Shown one piece after another: positions 15,232 through 22,808 of a stretch of DNA of 33,341 bases. This DNA is from an uncultured Eubacteriales bacterium (GTDB lineage: Bacteria; Bacillota; Clostridia; Christensenellales; CAG-138), in the NCBI GenBank assembly GCA_900545265.1, contig UQYI01000025.1:1-33341 (forward strand). The letters are read 5' to 3'. Made by a program: the position numbers and the translations under genes. The notes beneath the pieces are model-generated. The model had not been told where the DNA came from. It made no database searches and saw only the letters and a program-made list of their open reading frames with translations. The first letter of the stretch is position 1. Each line of letters begins with the position of its first letter.

Positions 15232-16425
15232 ATGAATATACACTTTTCACCTGAAGCGGCCAAACGGGAACAGACGCCGCTGGATAACCTGTTCATTGCT
15301 GAATATATGCCTGATTGCCCGGAAGACGCCCTGAAGGTATATCTATATGGCCTTATGCAATGTCATTTTCCCTCCATGGCTGAGGCCGATCTGGCTGCAT
15401 CCCTGTTCATGACCGATTGTCAGGTGCTTACGGCTTTTGTTTACTGGCAGAGCCGTGGATTGGTGCGCATTCTTTCGGATGCACCGCTTGAAGTAGAGTA
15501 TCTTACCGTGGAACAACCGGCCGCTACCACAGCTGCCCCTATGAAATACGCTGCTTTTGTCCGATCCCTCAACAGCCTGATCGCCCCCAGAACGTTTACG
15601 CTCCGGGAGATGAAGCATATCTACGATATCATCGAAACCTTCCATTTGGAGGAAAGCACGGTTCTGGAGCTGGTGGCCTGGTGCATGGAAAACAAGGGCC
15701 GCAATGTAAGTATCCAGTATATCCTTACCGTAGGTAAAAGCTGGGCAGAAAGGGGTATTACCACCCCTCAGAAAGCACAGGAATATATACATGATGCCGC
15801 AGCTAAAAAGCACGGTGCAGGCGAGATCCTCCGCCGTTGGAACAAAAGACGCTCCCCCACTCAGGATGAAATGGACCTTTATGAAAAATGGGTGAAAGAC
15901 TGGGGTTTTGATCAGGAAGCGATTTTAGCTGTTTGTCCGCAGCTTACCGGTGTTTCTACACCCACATTTGAAATATTGGGGGAACGGCTGGAAGAATTGC
16001 GGGATAAGAACCTGATCACCAAAACAGATATAGAAAAACAGCAGGGGTATCAAAGCGGTGAAAGAGAATTTGCCCGGCAGGTGTTTGCCACCATGGGCAA
16101 AGTTGAACCGCCCACAAAAACCGCAATTGCTCAGTTGGCCGCCTATTGCGGCAGCAATGGCTTGCCTCGAGAGGTGATTCTGTTGGCAGCGGAGGATTGT
16201 CAGGGAGCCGACCGCCCCTTTGGCAAGCTGAAAACCATTCTTTCCGACTGGATGAATCGAGGGATACGCACCAAAGAAGATGCACAAAAAGCACTTTCTT
16301 CCCCCGCCACTCCTGCCCGTTCTTATCGAAACACAAAAAATGCTTATGCCGCCGGATATGCTCAACATGCGAGTAGTAATTTCAGCGTAGACGATATTTC
16401 CTTGGATCTGGACAGCGATCTGTAA
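15232..16425 (+). CDS. DnaD-like replication initiation/primosome protein, duplicated C-terminal domain
   Basis: A 397-residue protein of the DnaD/DnaB_2 family, which helps remodel origin DNA and recruit the helicase in Firmicutes. The N-terminal part (about 15-95) looks like the winged-helix DDBH1 domain. Two C-terminal DDBH2-type units are visible: about 108-190, ending in YILTVGKSWAERGI, and about 290-370, ending in LKTILSDWMNRGI, both variants of the YxxxIxxxW motif. B. subtilis DnaD has 232 residues and one such unit. The start at 15232 fits the promoter; in-frame codons upstream would lie before the predicted transcript start or in the previous terminator. It is followed 12 bp later by the DnaI-like loader gene. 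Confidence 0.85.
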   Translation: MNIHFSPEAAKREQTPLDNLFIAEYMPDCPEDALKVYLYGLMQCHFPSMAEADLAASLFMTDCQVLTAFVYWQSRGLVRILSDAPLEVEYLTVEQPAATTAAPMKYAAFVRSLNSLIAPRTFTLREMKHIYDIIETFHLEESTVLELVAWCMENKGRNVSIQYILTVGKSWAERGITTPQKAQEYIHDAAAKKHGAGEILRRWNKRRSPTQDEMDLYEKWVKDWGFDQEAILAVCPQLTGVSTPTFEILGERLEELRDKNLITKTDIEKQQGYQSGEREFARQVFATMGKVEPPTKTAIAQLAAYCGSNGLPREVILLAAEDCQGADRPFGKLKTILSDWMNRGIRTKEDAQKALSSPATPARSYRNTKNAYAAGYAQHASSNFSVDDISLDLDSDL

Positions 16426-16437
16426 GGAGGAAGCAGG

Positions 16438-17331
16438 ATGGATCTGAATCAGCATTATGCCGCCCTGCGGGAGAAAAACCGCCGTCTGACTCAAAAACGG
16501 CGGGAAGAATGCCTGCAAAAATGTCCGGAACTGGCAATGGTTATGGAGCAGAAAGCCAAAGCCTTTCTTTTGCCTGCAGGAGAAGCCTTGACTGCCTTAG
16601 CTAAGCTGAAGCAGCAGCAGAAATCTCTATTGAAAGCTATGGACTTGCCGGATACCTATCTGGATCCGATCTACGACTGCCCCCTTTGCCGGGATACAGG
16701 CTATGTTGGCAGCCCCGTACAGAAAAAATGCACCTGCCGATTGAATTTGGAACAGCAGAAGCGTATGGAAAGCGGCCGCATCAACGATCGGGAGATTTTT
16801 GCCAATTTCTCCGCCGATTTTTATTCCGATGCCCATCAGAAAGTCCGCGGAGAAAAGATCTGTACGCTTTGCCGGCAGTATGCTGAAGCCCTGCCTCACC
16901 CTTCCTATCCCCAGTTGATACTGGCCGGGCTGCCGGGACTTGGTAAAAGCTTTTTCGGCAACGCCATAGCGTATCAGGCCTTGGAACAGGGCGTAGAAAG
17001 CTTGCGGATCACTGCGTATTTCTTTATTCAGGATATTATGAATGGCCTGAAAGAGCGCACCAGCTCCCTGAACATCTATATGAATGTACCTTTTCTGGTT
17101 CTGGACGATCTGGGCAGCGAGCCTATGATACCCAATATAACGGTGGAATCTATCTTTGCCCTGTGCGATGAACGGCGCAGTGCCGGACGGGCTACGGTGT
17201 ATATTACCAACCTTTCGCTGGAAGAACTCCGAAACCGGTACGGGGAACGGGTCTCTTCCCGCATTGCGGACTCTTCTGTGACTAAAGCAATTCTCTTTAC
17301 GGGTGACAGCCTGCGGGAAAGGAAATACTGA
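16438..17331 (+). CDS. DnaC/DnaI-like helicase loader ATPase
   Basis: A 297-residue AAA+ ATPase that is expected to load the DnaB helicase. The N-terminal half contains a possible zinc site (C81, C84, C98, C100, in YDCPLC...KKCTC), as in DnaI-type loaders. Walker A is GLPGLGKS with K170; Walker B is FLVLDDLGSEP (about 220-230); sensor region VYITNLS and the arginine RIADSS follow. The ATG has AAGGAGG 8-9 nt upstream. It lies 12 bp after dnaD, and its TGA overlaps the ATG of rsmI by one base. Pairing with DnaD strengthens the loader assignment over the IstB-type alternative. Confidence 0.9.
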   Translation: MDLNQHYAALREKNRRLTQKRREECLQKCPELAMVMEQKAKAFLLPAGEALTALAKLKQQQKSLLKAMDLPDTYLDPIYDCPLCRDTGYVGSPVQKKCTCRLNLEQQKRMESGRINDREIFANFSADFYSDAHQKVRGEKICTLCRQYAEALPHPSYPQLILAGLPGLGKSFFGNAIAYQALEQGVESLRITAYFFIQDIMNGLKERTSSLNIYMNVPFLVLDDLGSEPMIPNITVESIFALCDERRSAGRATVYITNLSLEELRNRYGERVSSRIADSSVTKAILFTGDSLRERKY

Positions 17332-18155
17332 TGCTGTATCTGGCCGCAACTCCTATCGGCAATCTGGGAGATATTACTTACCGCACTGTGGAAACGCTGA
17401 AAACCTGCGATGAAGTCTGGTGTGAGGATACCCGGCGAACTGGACAGCTTTTGCAGTATCTGGGCCTGAAAAAGCCGCTGATCAGCTGCCATGAGCATAC
17501 AGAAAAAAGCCGCTGCCCCCTGCTGACAGAGAAGTTGCGGAGCGGCATGAACATTGTATATGTTTCTGATGCAGGGATGCCCGGTATCTCCGATCCAGGC
17601 GCCTTGCTTCTCTCTGCTTGTCAAAAAGAAAATTTGCCCGTAACGGTGCTTCCCGGTGCCTCTGCAGTACTGACGGCAGCGGTGCTCTCCGGGCTGCCCA
17701 TACAGCCATTTACGTTTTTTGGGTTTCTCCCGCGGGACAGTAAGCCCCGCAAGCAGATGCTCGCGCAAATCGCCCACTGTGGACACGTAGCTATCCTGTA
17801 TGAAAGTCCTCACCGGGTGCAGAATACGCTGCAGGAACTGTTAGCCTTACTTGGAGATTGCCCGGCAGCTTTATGCCGGGAACTGACCAAGCTCCACGAG
17901 GAGATTCGGAGAGGAACACTGACCTCCTTACTGGCCGAAATGGAAGAGGAGCCGCGTGGAGAGTGTGTGCTCTGTGTACTGGTGCCCGAGGCCCTTTCCC
18001 ACCCGAAAGCACCGGATCCGAAAGTCCTTTTAAAGCAACTGTTGGAAACCATGTCCATAAAGGATGCAGCCGCTGAGGCGGCCCATCAGACCGGTTTTTC
18101 AAAAAAAGAAATGTATCGAATGGCACTGGCTTTACAAGAAGCCAATGATACATAA
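17331..18155 (+). CDS. rsmI: 16S rRNA (cytidine1402-2'-O)-methyltransferase
   Basis: A SAM-dependent tetrapyrrole-methylase-fold enzyme that 2'-O-methylates C1402 of 16S rRNA in the decoding centre. Motifs: LYLAATPIGNLGDITYRTVETL (N-terminal signature, about 2-23), CEDTRRTGQLL (about 31-41), YVSDAGMPGISDPG (about 78-91), VTVLPGASAVLTAAVLSGLP (SAM pocket) and YESPHRV (about 158-164). The 274 residues match the family. Start and stop of adjacent genes overlap (TGATG), so it is coupled to the DnaI-like gene. Confidence 0.95.
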   Translation: MLYLAATPIGNLGDITYRTVETLKTCDEVWCEDTRRTGQLLQYLGLKKPLISCHEHTEKSRCPLLTEKLRSGMNIVYVSDAGMPGISDPGALLLSACQKENLPVTVLPGASAVLTAAVLSGLPIQPFTFFGFLPRDSKPRKQMLAQIAHCGHVAILYESPHRVQNTLQELLALLGDCPAALCRELTKLHEEIRRGTLTSLLAEMEEEPRGECVLCVLVPEALSHPKAPDPKVLLKQLLETMSIKDAAAEAAHQTGFSKKEMYRMALALQEANDT

Positions 18156-18164
18156 ACTTATCAC

Positions 18165-18220
18165 AAAAAAGGAACCCTTTATCCGGTTTGTCTCAGCAAT
18201 GCCGGCGGGGTTCCTTTTTC
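18165..18220. terminator. Bidirectional terminator between rsmI and the sigma cassette
   Basis: A long stem pairs AAAAAAGGAACCC (18165-18177) with GGGTTCCTTTTT (18208-18219) around a 30-nt loop that can itself form CCGG pairing. Runs of A and T on the two sides let it work on both strands, for rsmI and for the convergent 401-aa gene. The 90 bp between it and 18311 hold nothing I recognise. Confidence 0.8.
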
Positions 18221-18310
18221 TATGGGGAAATCTTTAATGCGATCTGCATGCCTTTTGAAAACCAGTTGATCGGAAGAATATGTCCTCCCCCATCTGGCTG
18301 GATCCCCGAT

Positions 18311-19516
18311 TTACAGCGCATAGCTGGCGGCGTTTATGACGGAAACATCTTTTCCGTCTTCATCCTCCTGATCCGCCTGCCCGTCAGTGATCTTGGCTAC
18401 ATCCTCGCACACCAGATACAGATTGGGCAACTGTTCAGCCGAACCACACACTTTGGCGCAATCCCGAATGACGACCCGCTCCACAGTGATCCACTCTGCA
18501 GGAACATCCTCTGCTACCTCTATTTTGGCACAGTCCTCCAGAATCACACCGCCGGGATACTCTTCCAACATCTGCCGGGTGAGCATTGCTTTGAGCTTAT
18601 CTTCCACCCGCAGCATTTTTCCGCTTCGTTCTTTTTGCAGCCGCAGGGAATCATAGGTGATCTCCGGCTTATCTGCCAGAATATCTGCCCACTTTTCCGG
18701 CAGTTCCAGTTCTCCATGTACATGAAGATACTCCATCGCTTCCAGACTTTCCTTATCTTCCACAGATACATCTCCCAGCACATAAGCCTTTTTACCGTTG
18801 CGCCGCAGGAACAGGCCGTCCAATACGGCATCGTCTTTGATAAACCGGGTACCGTCCGGCAGGATCTCCACATCACATTGCTCATCCAGCAAAGGCAGGA
18901 CGCTTTCCGTCAGACTTTCCGCTACCAGTGCCTTGGGGCTTTCAAACCGAGCCCCCTTTGCCTGCAAAGCCGCCGCATCCAGCTTATCATCCAGGAATAC
19001 AAGGCGTTTTCCGGCAAAATATAGCTCTTCCTTGACACGGAGTGCAAAGAGCCTGTCAATCTGAGCCGTATTCTTCAGCCGAAGCGCTCCATCAGGATAA
19101 GCTTCTACGGAGCCGCTCACCTGCAGATTGGTCAGACTTCCGATTAAGCTTCTGGGCAATTCCACCATCCCGCTGACCACAATGGCATAGTAGCTTTTTG
19201 CCTTTTCTATACCGGAAGGTTCCACGGTCAGCAGTCCGCTGATAAAGAGAACATGGAGTGTTCCATCCTCTGGAAATGCTTCCCCGCTGATGCTGTGAGT
19301 ACCGCTGTAATTTTCTACCTGCACCTTGACTCCGTCCGGCACGCTGATCACATAGGCCGCATTGAGACGCACATTATGATCCGCCAGCATGGTTTGTACA
19401 CTGGGCGTCACCAGTACTTCAGCGGCATTGACGGTAACAGAGGCATACTTTTTCAGAGTCTCTTCCCTGGTGCTGCGCATGTCACAAAATGCGGTATTGA
19501 TAACAAGATCCTTCAT
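18311..19516 (-). CDS. Uncharacterised 401-aa repeat protein linked to an ECF sigma factor
   Basis: I do not recognise this family. The 401 residues have no signal peptide and no membrane segment, so it is probably cytoplasmic. It is rich in short alternating beta-type segments. PDG turns recur at about 60-62, 141-143 and 220-222, each followed by a strand. An LxVxGxxELP pattern occurs at about 113-121 and 265-273. Three C-terminal repeats have the form (I/V/C)xDxAK(I/V) at about 327, 351 and 371. This suggests a repeat or beta-solenoid fold of the bactofilin kind, which is inference. The C-terminus carries a very acidic patch (DQEDEDGKD). The start at 19516 has GGAGAAAAA upstream, and its ATG overlaps the sigma-factor stop (TAATG), so the two are coupled. 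A shared terminator follows. Confidence 0.75.
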   Translation of the reverse strand: MKDLVINTAFCDMRSTREETLKKYASVTVNAAEVLVTPSVQTMLADHNVRLNAAYVISVPDGVKVQVENYSGTHSISGEAFPEDGTLHVLFISGLLTVEPSGIEKAKSYYAIVVSGMVELPRSLIGSLTNLQVSGSVEAYPDGALRLKNTAQIDRLFALRVKEELYFAGKRLVFLDDKLDAAALQAKGARFESPKALVAESLTESVLPLLDEQCDVEILPDGTRFIKDDAVLDGLFLRRNGKKAYVLGDVSVEDKESLEAMEYLHVHGELELPEKWADILADKPEITYDSLRLQKERSGKMLRVEDKLKAMLTRQMLEEYPGGVILEDCAKIEVAEDVPAEWITVERVVIRDCAKVCGSAEQLPNLYLVCEDVAKITDGQADQEDEDGKDVSVINAASYAL

Positions 19517-19986
19517 TACTTTTTCTCCTTTAACTGTTGTTTTAATATATTTCTTGCTTCTTTTAATTTGCTGCGTATGGTGGAAGGCGGCTCTCCATAC
19601 ATCTCTCCAAGTTCCCGTGCATTGTAGCCCTGCACATACCGTTTCAGGCACAGTTCCCGATGCAGTGGTGGTAAAGCTCCCAACAATTCCCATACTTCCG
19701 TATTGGAAAATCCCTGTTCTTCATATTCCTCCGGTTCCAAAAGCACAGGCGCTTTGTTTTGCTCCCTTGTTTGCCTCCGTACCTGATCGATAAACAGATT
19801 CCGTGCGGTTTTATACAACCAGGCGCGCCGTTGCTTCTCCTGCAGCTCTGCCAATTCCTCGTAATGCTCCATGGCCCGCACAAAAACCTCCTGGCAAAGA
19901 TCCTCAGCCCAAGCCCCGCTCTCCGTCATGGATAGGCAGTAGCCGTACAGGGCTTGCCTGTGAAGCCGATACAGTGCTTCTACCAT
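19516..19986 (-). CDS. ECF-type RNA polymerase sigma factor
   Basis: A 156-residue sigma-70 family factor with only regions 2 and 4. Region 2 covers about 5-75 (LYRLHRQALYGYCLSMT, AEDLCQEVFVRAME, RAWLYKTARNLFIDQVRR). Region 4 covers about 100-152 (LPPLHRELCLKRYVQGYNARELGEMYG then TIRSKLKEARNIL). The start at 19986 has a strong AGGAGGAG site; the open frame runs further upstream but without a comparable start. It sits between a 57-aa small gene and the 401-aa repeat protein. No membrane-anchored anti-sigma factor is adjacent, which is unusual for the group, so control may act through the small protein, the repeat protein or transcription. Confidence 0.92.
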   Translation of the reverse strand: MVEALYRLHRQALYGYCLSMTESGAWAEDLCQEVFVRAMEHYEELAELQEKQRRAWLYKTARNLFIDQVRRQTREQNKAPVLLEPEEYEEQGFSNTEVWELLGALPPLHRELCLKRYVQGYNARELGEMYGEPPSTIRSKLKEARNILKQQLKEKK

Positions 19987-20023
19987 GAAGCTCTCCTCCT
20001 TTTCCTTTTTGGAAAATATTCTA

Positions 20024-20197
20024 TTACAGCACTTCAAATCCAGGCAGCGTATTGGCGTAAATTTCGTTAAGGGCCCAAAGAATTTCTTCCTGCCGCCGCT
20101 CTCCCCGAAAGTGTCGGGCATTCCGGAAACTGCGCGCCTCTCTGACGCAGGCATCCAGCAATGCTCCGGCTCTCACAAAGGCTGTTCCTCTTAGCAT
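20024..20197 (-). CDS. Small 57-aa basic protein upstream of ECF sigma factor
   Basis: A small gene with an ATG at 20197, an AAGGAGG site 9 nt upstream and a stop at 20024, 37 bp before the sigma gene. The product is Arg-rich and soluble: an N-terminal helix (GALLDACVREARSFRNARHF) followed by a Glu/Arg-rich and then amphipathic C-terminal part (ILWALNEIYANTLPGFEVL). Another ATG 8 bp upstream in a different frame gives a shorter product and a worse spacing. I know no family. Its position as first gene of the cassette makes a regulatory role in sigma activity plausible but unproven. Confidence 0.6.
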   Translation of the reverse strand: MLRGTAFVRAGALLDACVREARSFRNARHFRGERRQEEILWALNEIYANTLPGFEVL

Positions 20198-20239
20198 GTC
20201 TCATTTCCTCCTTGGTCTGTTTTGCTTTTCATTTATAAA

Positions 20240-20265
20240 ACGAACGAACAGACGCAAGTGTTGGA
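20240..20265 (-). promoter_or_regulatory. Candidate autoregulated ECF promoter
   Basis: On the minus strand a CCAAC-containing -35-like element (AAC at 20262-20260) and CGT (20242-20240) are separated by 17 bp, close to the AAC-N16-CGT form of many ECF promoters. A second CGT lies 4 bp earlier. No good sigma-A pair with 17-bp spacing is present. The leader would be about 35 nt. Confidence 0.35.
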
Positions 20266-20427
20266 AAAAATTCTATAAAAGTCACTATGAAACCAATTCT
20301 GCATTTTCCTTCGACAGATGAAAGATACAACATAAAGAAAGCAGGTTCGTTTCTTCTGTTTCGACCCGCAGCTGCTCTCTCTTTCCTGCGTCTGCGGCCT
20401 ACTTCAATACCGCAACACAAACCCACA
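20266..20427. other. Intergenic stretch without a recognisable gene
   Basis: Between the sigma cassette promoter and the terminator of the foldase unit I see no credible gene on either strand. One short palindrome, GCAGCTGC, is present near 20370. Confidence 0.5.
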
Positions 20428-20462
20428 CAAAAAGCGCCCGGTAACATGCTTTCCCCGGGCGC
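20428..20462 (-). terminator. Terminator of the foldase unit
   Basis: GCGCCCGG (20434-20441) pairs perfectly with CCGGGCGC (20455-20462). On the minus strand it is followed by CTTTTTGTG. It lies 27 bp after the stop of the 33-aa membrane peptide gene. Confidence 0.85.
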
Positions 20463-20488
20463 CATGTGTACATTTCTTCTTTTACCTG

Positions 20489-20590
20489 TCAAGCAACTGC
20501 AATACTCCATACCAGGGTTACGATCAACCCCAACACCATCAGCAGCGCCATAAACAGGCAAACAATTCTGGTAAATCTTCCCCGCTTCAT
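20489..20590 (-). CDS. 33-aa single-span membrane peptide
   Basis: A very short gene directly after the foldase: ATG at 20590, three bases after the foldase stop, and TGA at 20491-20489. The product has a basic start (MKRGRFTR) followed by one hydrophobic helix of about 22 residues (about 9-31), so it should insert with the N-terminus inside. It resembles the small DUF4044-type membrane peptides seen in clostridia in length and layout, though I cannot confirm membership. No strong ribosome binding site is visible, so translation is probably coupled to the foldase. The terminator just downstream supports its inclusion in the transcript. Confidence 0.6.
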   Translation of the reverse strand: MKRGRFTRIVCLFMALLMVLGLIVTLVWSIAVA

Positions 20591-20593
20591 AAC

Positions 20594-21841
20594 TTATGCA
20601 ACGGGATTGAGGGCCTTGACAGCCTCTTCATCTTTGGTCACGTTGTGGCTGTCAATCCAGGCCTGTATCTGCTCCTGAGCATACTGGCTCTTAACGGAGC
20701 TTTCCAGATCATCCTTGATCTCCTCTGCAACCTTCTCATAGGGCAGAACACCAGGCGCAATACCTTCAATACGGCGGATGATATACCAGGTGGTTTTTTC
20801 CTCCTCTTTTCCGTCGTTTTCTGTGGTAACCTTTACCTCTACCAGCTTGATCTCATCTACAGCCATATCTTTGGCGGCATCGTAGATCTCGGAGCTGAAC
20901 AGGCTGTCCTTATCGCCGATGCCGTAGCCTTCATCTTCGCCCAACGTAGACAGGAAAGTATCCTGATTGACGTTCTCATCCTTGAGAGCCTCTTCGAAAG
21001 CGGCTACACCGCCTTCTTCGATTTTGGTCATGGTCTCCTTTGCTACCGCTTCATCTTCGATCTCAATATCCCGAATGAATACAAAGCCTTCAGGAATATA
21101 CAGATACGGAAGGGTAACGGAACCCTGCTTGCGGTAGCGCTCATAATTCGCATAAGCACCATCGGCATAGGCCTTTACATAGTTGTCCTGCACATACTGC
21201 TCATACAGAGCGGGCAGTTCTTCTTCGGTAATGTTTTTTTCATCTTTATAATGCTGATCCACTTTATCCGCCAGCTTGGAAGCCTGAGCCGCTTCGGTCT
21301 TATAGGCAATAAAGCCGCTCTTGGTCAAACCCATGTTGCTGAAATAGGTAGCGATCAGGGTATCGGCATACGTTTCCGGCGTAGTGGAACCGGCATTCTT
21401 GGCACTCTCTACGCAGCTTTCATACATCTGCTGATAAGCTTCCTGGCCGGTTTTCCTGCACTCATCCAATTCCTCATCCGTCAGGGTAATGCCCAGTTCT
21501 TTGGCGATCTGACGATAGGCTTTCTGCTGGATAAGGCTGTCCAGCATATCGGTCTTGAGTTCCTGCACACCGGCTTCGGTGCTCACATCATAGTATTTGC
21601 CGTAGCCATAATACAGAGCATACAGGTTATAAGTGCTGATATTGCTGTAATACTCATTGAAAGCAGTAGAATATTCGCCCTTGGTAATGGTTTCACTGCC
21701 CACCGAAGCGATCTGCTGCCGGCGCTCAAAGTAATTGTAGCCAGCCTTGTCCTTTTTTAGCAGCACCACTGCCGCCGCAACGACAATCACCGCAACCAGG
21801 GCGATGACAAGGATACGGATCGTTCTTTTTTTGTTTTTCAT
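20594..21841 (-). CDS. Membrane-anchored SurA/PrsA-like peptidyl-prolyl isomerase
   Basis: An extracytoplasmic foldase of 415 residues. One N-terminal transmembrane helix (about 8-28, after KNKKRTIR) anchors it; there is no lipobox cysteine, unlike PrsA. A SurA-N-like helical domain follows (about 40-230, with VGSETITKGEYSTAFNEYY and the helix LDSLIQQKAYRQIAKELGITLTDEEL region). The parvulin-like domain (about 255-375) contains FEEALKDENVNQDT, GYGIGDKDSLFSSEIYDAA and WYIIRRIEG. Some catalytic parvulin positions are not obvious, so it may act mainly as a chaperone. The start at 21841 has GGGAGAAG upstream, and the perfect promoter at 21897-21925 lies 56 bp before it. A 33-aa membrane peptide gene follows. 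Confidence 0.85.
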   Translation of the reverse strand: MKNKKRTIRILVIALVAVIVVAAAVVLLKKDKAGYNYFERRQQIASVGSETITKGEYSTAFNEYYSNISTYNLYALYYGYGKYYDVSTEAGVQELKTDMLDSLIQQKAYRQIAKELGITLTDEELDECRKTGQEAYQQMYESCVESAKNAGSTTPETYADTLIATYFSNMGLTKSGFIAYKTEAAQASKLADKVDQHYKDEKNITEEELPALYEQYVQDNYVKAYADGAYANYERYRKQGSVTLPYLYIPEGFVFIRDIEIEDEAVAKETMTKIEEGGVAAFEEALKDENVNQDTFLSTLGEDEGYGIGDKDSLFSSEIYDAAKDMAVDEIKLVEVKVTTENDGKEEEKTTWYIIRRIEGIAPGVLPYEKVAEEIKDDLESSVKSQYAQEQIQAWIDSHNVTKDEEAVKALNPVA

Positions 21842-21896
21842 TTTCTTCTCCCTTACGCTGAAAGTACACCACTTCTGCCATGGCACATTCTTATAA

Positions 21897-21925
21897 ATTA
21901 TAATATGGAATCAAAGCATTGTCAA
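21897..21925 (-). promoter_or_regulatory. Perfect consensus sigma-A promoter of foldase
   Basis: On the minus strand TTGACA (21925-21920), a 17-bp spacer and TATAAT (21902-21897): all 12 consensus bases are matched. A transcript start near 21890 leaves a leader of about 50 nt. Confidence 0.9.
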
Positions 21926-21959
21926 TGAATGACACAATTATGTTTCGATTCTACTTTTT

Positions 21960-22808
21960 TCAAACCAGCCGAATATAGGCAGCCATGCCCCCGGTGCGTC
22001 CCTCCCGCCGATAGGAATAAAGGTTGTCCGTTTCTTTGGTACACACGCCCATAAAAGAGATGTGCTCCGGCAGCACGCCCCCCTCCATAAACTGGCACAG
22101 CGCCGTTTGCCACAGATCCACCGTAGGGTTCCCCTTTTCATTTCGGCCAATAAGGGGACACACGGGGAAGGAATCCGCAAACAGCTTGGCCACATCAGCC
22201 CCCACCTCAAAGCAGGACGGACAGATAGAAGGACCGACCCCTGCCAGAATATCTCGTGAGTCACTGCCCAGTGCATGCATATGGGAAAGCACCTCCAAAC
22301 CAATGCGGTTCAGGGCACCCCGCCAGCCTGCGTGGCATAAGCCCACAATCCCTTTTGACCTGTCATAAAAATAAAAAGCCATGCAATCGGCGTGCCCGGT
22401 GATCAGGGTCAGTCCCTTTTCTTTAGTCACCAGCCCGTCACAGGAAGGAAGCGACGGCAGGGTATACCCTTTTCCCCGGTCCTCCTGATCCACAATGAAC
22501 ACCTTGACACCATGCTCGTATGTATCCATGACCATGGAATCGGCCGGAAATCCTGCCGCCCGGGCAAAGCGCCGATAATTTTCAAGTACATCGGAACGGT
22601 TGTCGTTGGTAAAACTCAAATTCAGCGATGCATAGGGTTCCTTGCTCACGCCGCCGGTACGCGCCGTAAAACCGTGCTCCACTCCTCTTTCCTGCTGCAG
22701 AGCTGGCAGTCGATATAGCCCTATCCCATCCTTCTCTTCAAACACATAGCCCCTTGGGATAGCTTCATAAAGCTCTTTGAACTGCCACTGGGCAGTGATC
22801 CGTTTCAT
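21960..22808 (-). CDS. pgeF: Peptidoglycan editing factor PgeF (YfiH, Cu-oxidase_4/laccase fold)
   Basis: A 282-residue YfiH/PgeF family protein. The family acts as a purine nucleoside phosphorylase/adenosine deaminase-like metalloenzyme or, in E. coli, corrects misincorporated residues in peptidoglycan precursors. The metal-site motifs are complete: GHADCMAF (about 139-146), LCHAGWRGAL (about 157-166) and GPSICPSCFEVG (about 191-202). The N-terminal HGFTARTGGVS is also typical. The ATG overlaps the nrdR stop by 4 bp (ATGA), so it is coupled to nrdR. No terminator is visible after it; the foldase promoter begins 35 bp beyond the stop. Confidence 0.92.
   Translation of the reverse strand: MKRITAQWQFKELYEAIPRGYVFEEKDGIGLYRLPALQQERGVEHGFTARTGGVSKEPYASLNLSFTNDNRSDVLENYRRFARAAGFPADSMVMDTYEHGVKVFIVDQEDRGKGYTLPSLPSCDGLVTKEKGLTLITGHADCMAFYFYDRSKGIVGLCHAGWRGALNRIGLEVLSHMHALGSDSRDILAGVGPSICPSCFEVGADVAKLFADSFPVCPLIGRNEKGNPTVDLWQTALCQFMEGGVLPEHISFMGVCTKETDNLYSYRREGRTGGMAAYIRLV

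Noticed and set aside
20189..20205. Alternative ATG 8 bp upstream of the 57-aa gene start, in another frame
   Set aside because: It gives a shorter product without secondary-structure logic and sits only about 1 nt after the AAGGAGG site, too close for initiation.
20645..21760. Plus-strand open frame of 371 codons opposite the foldase
   Set aside because: The hydrophobic product is the complement of a foldase gene with clear start, promoter and domains.
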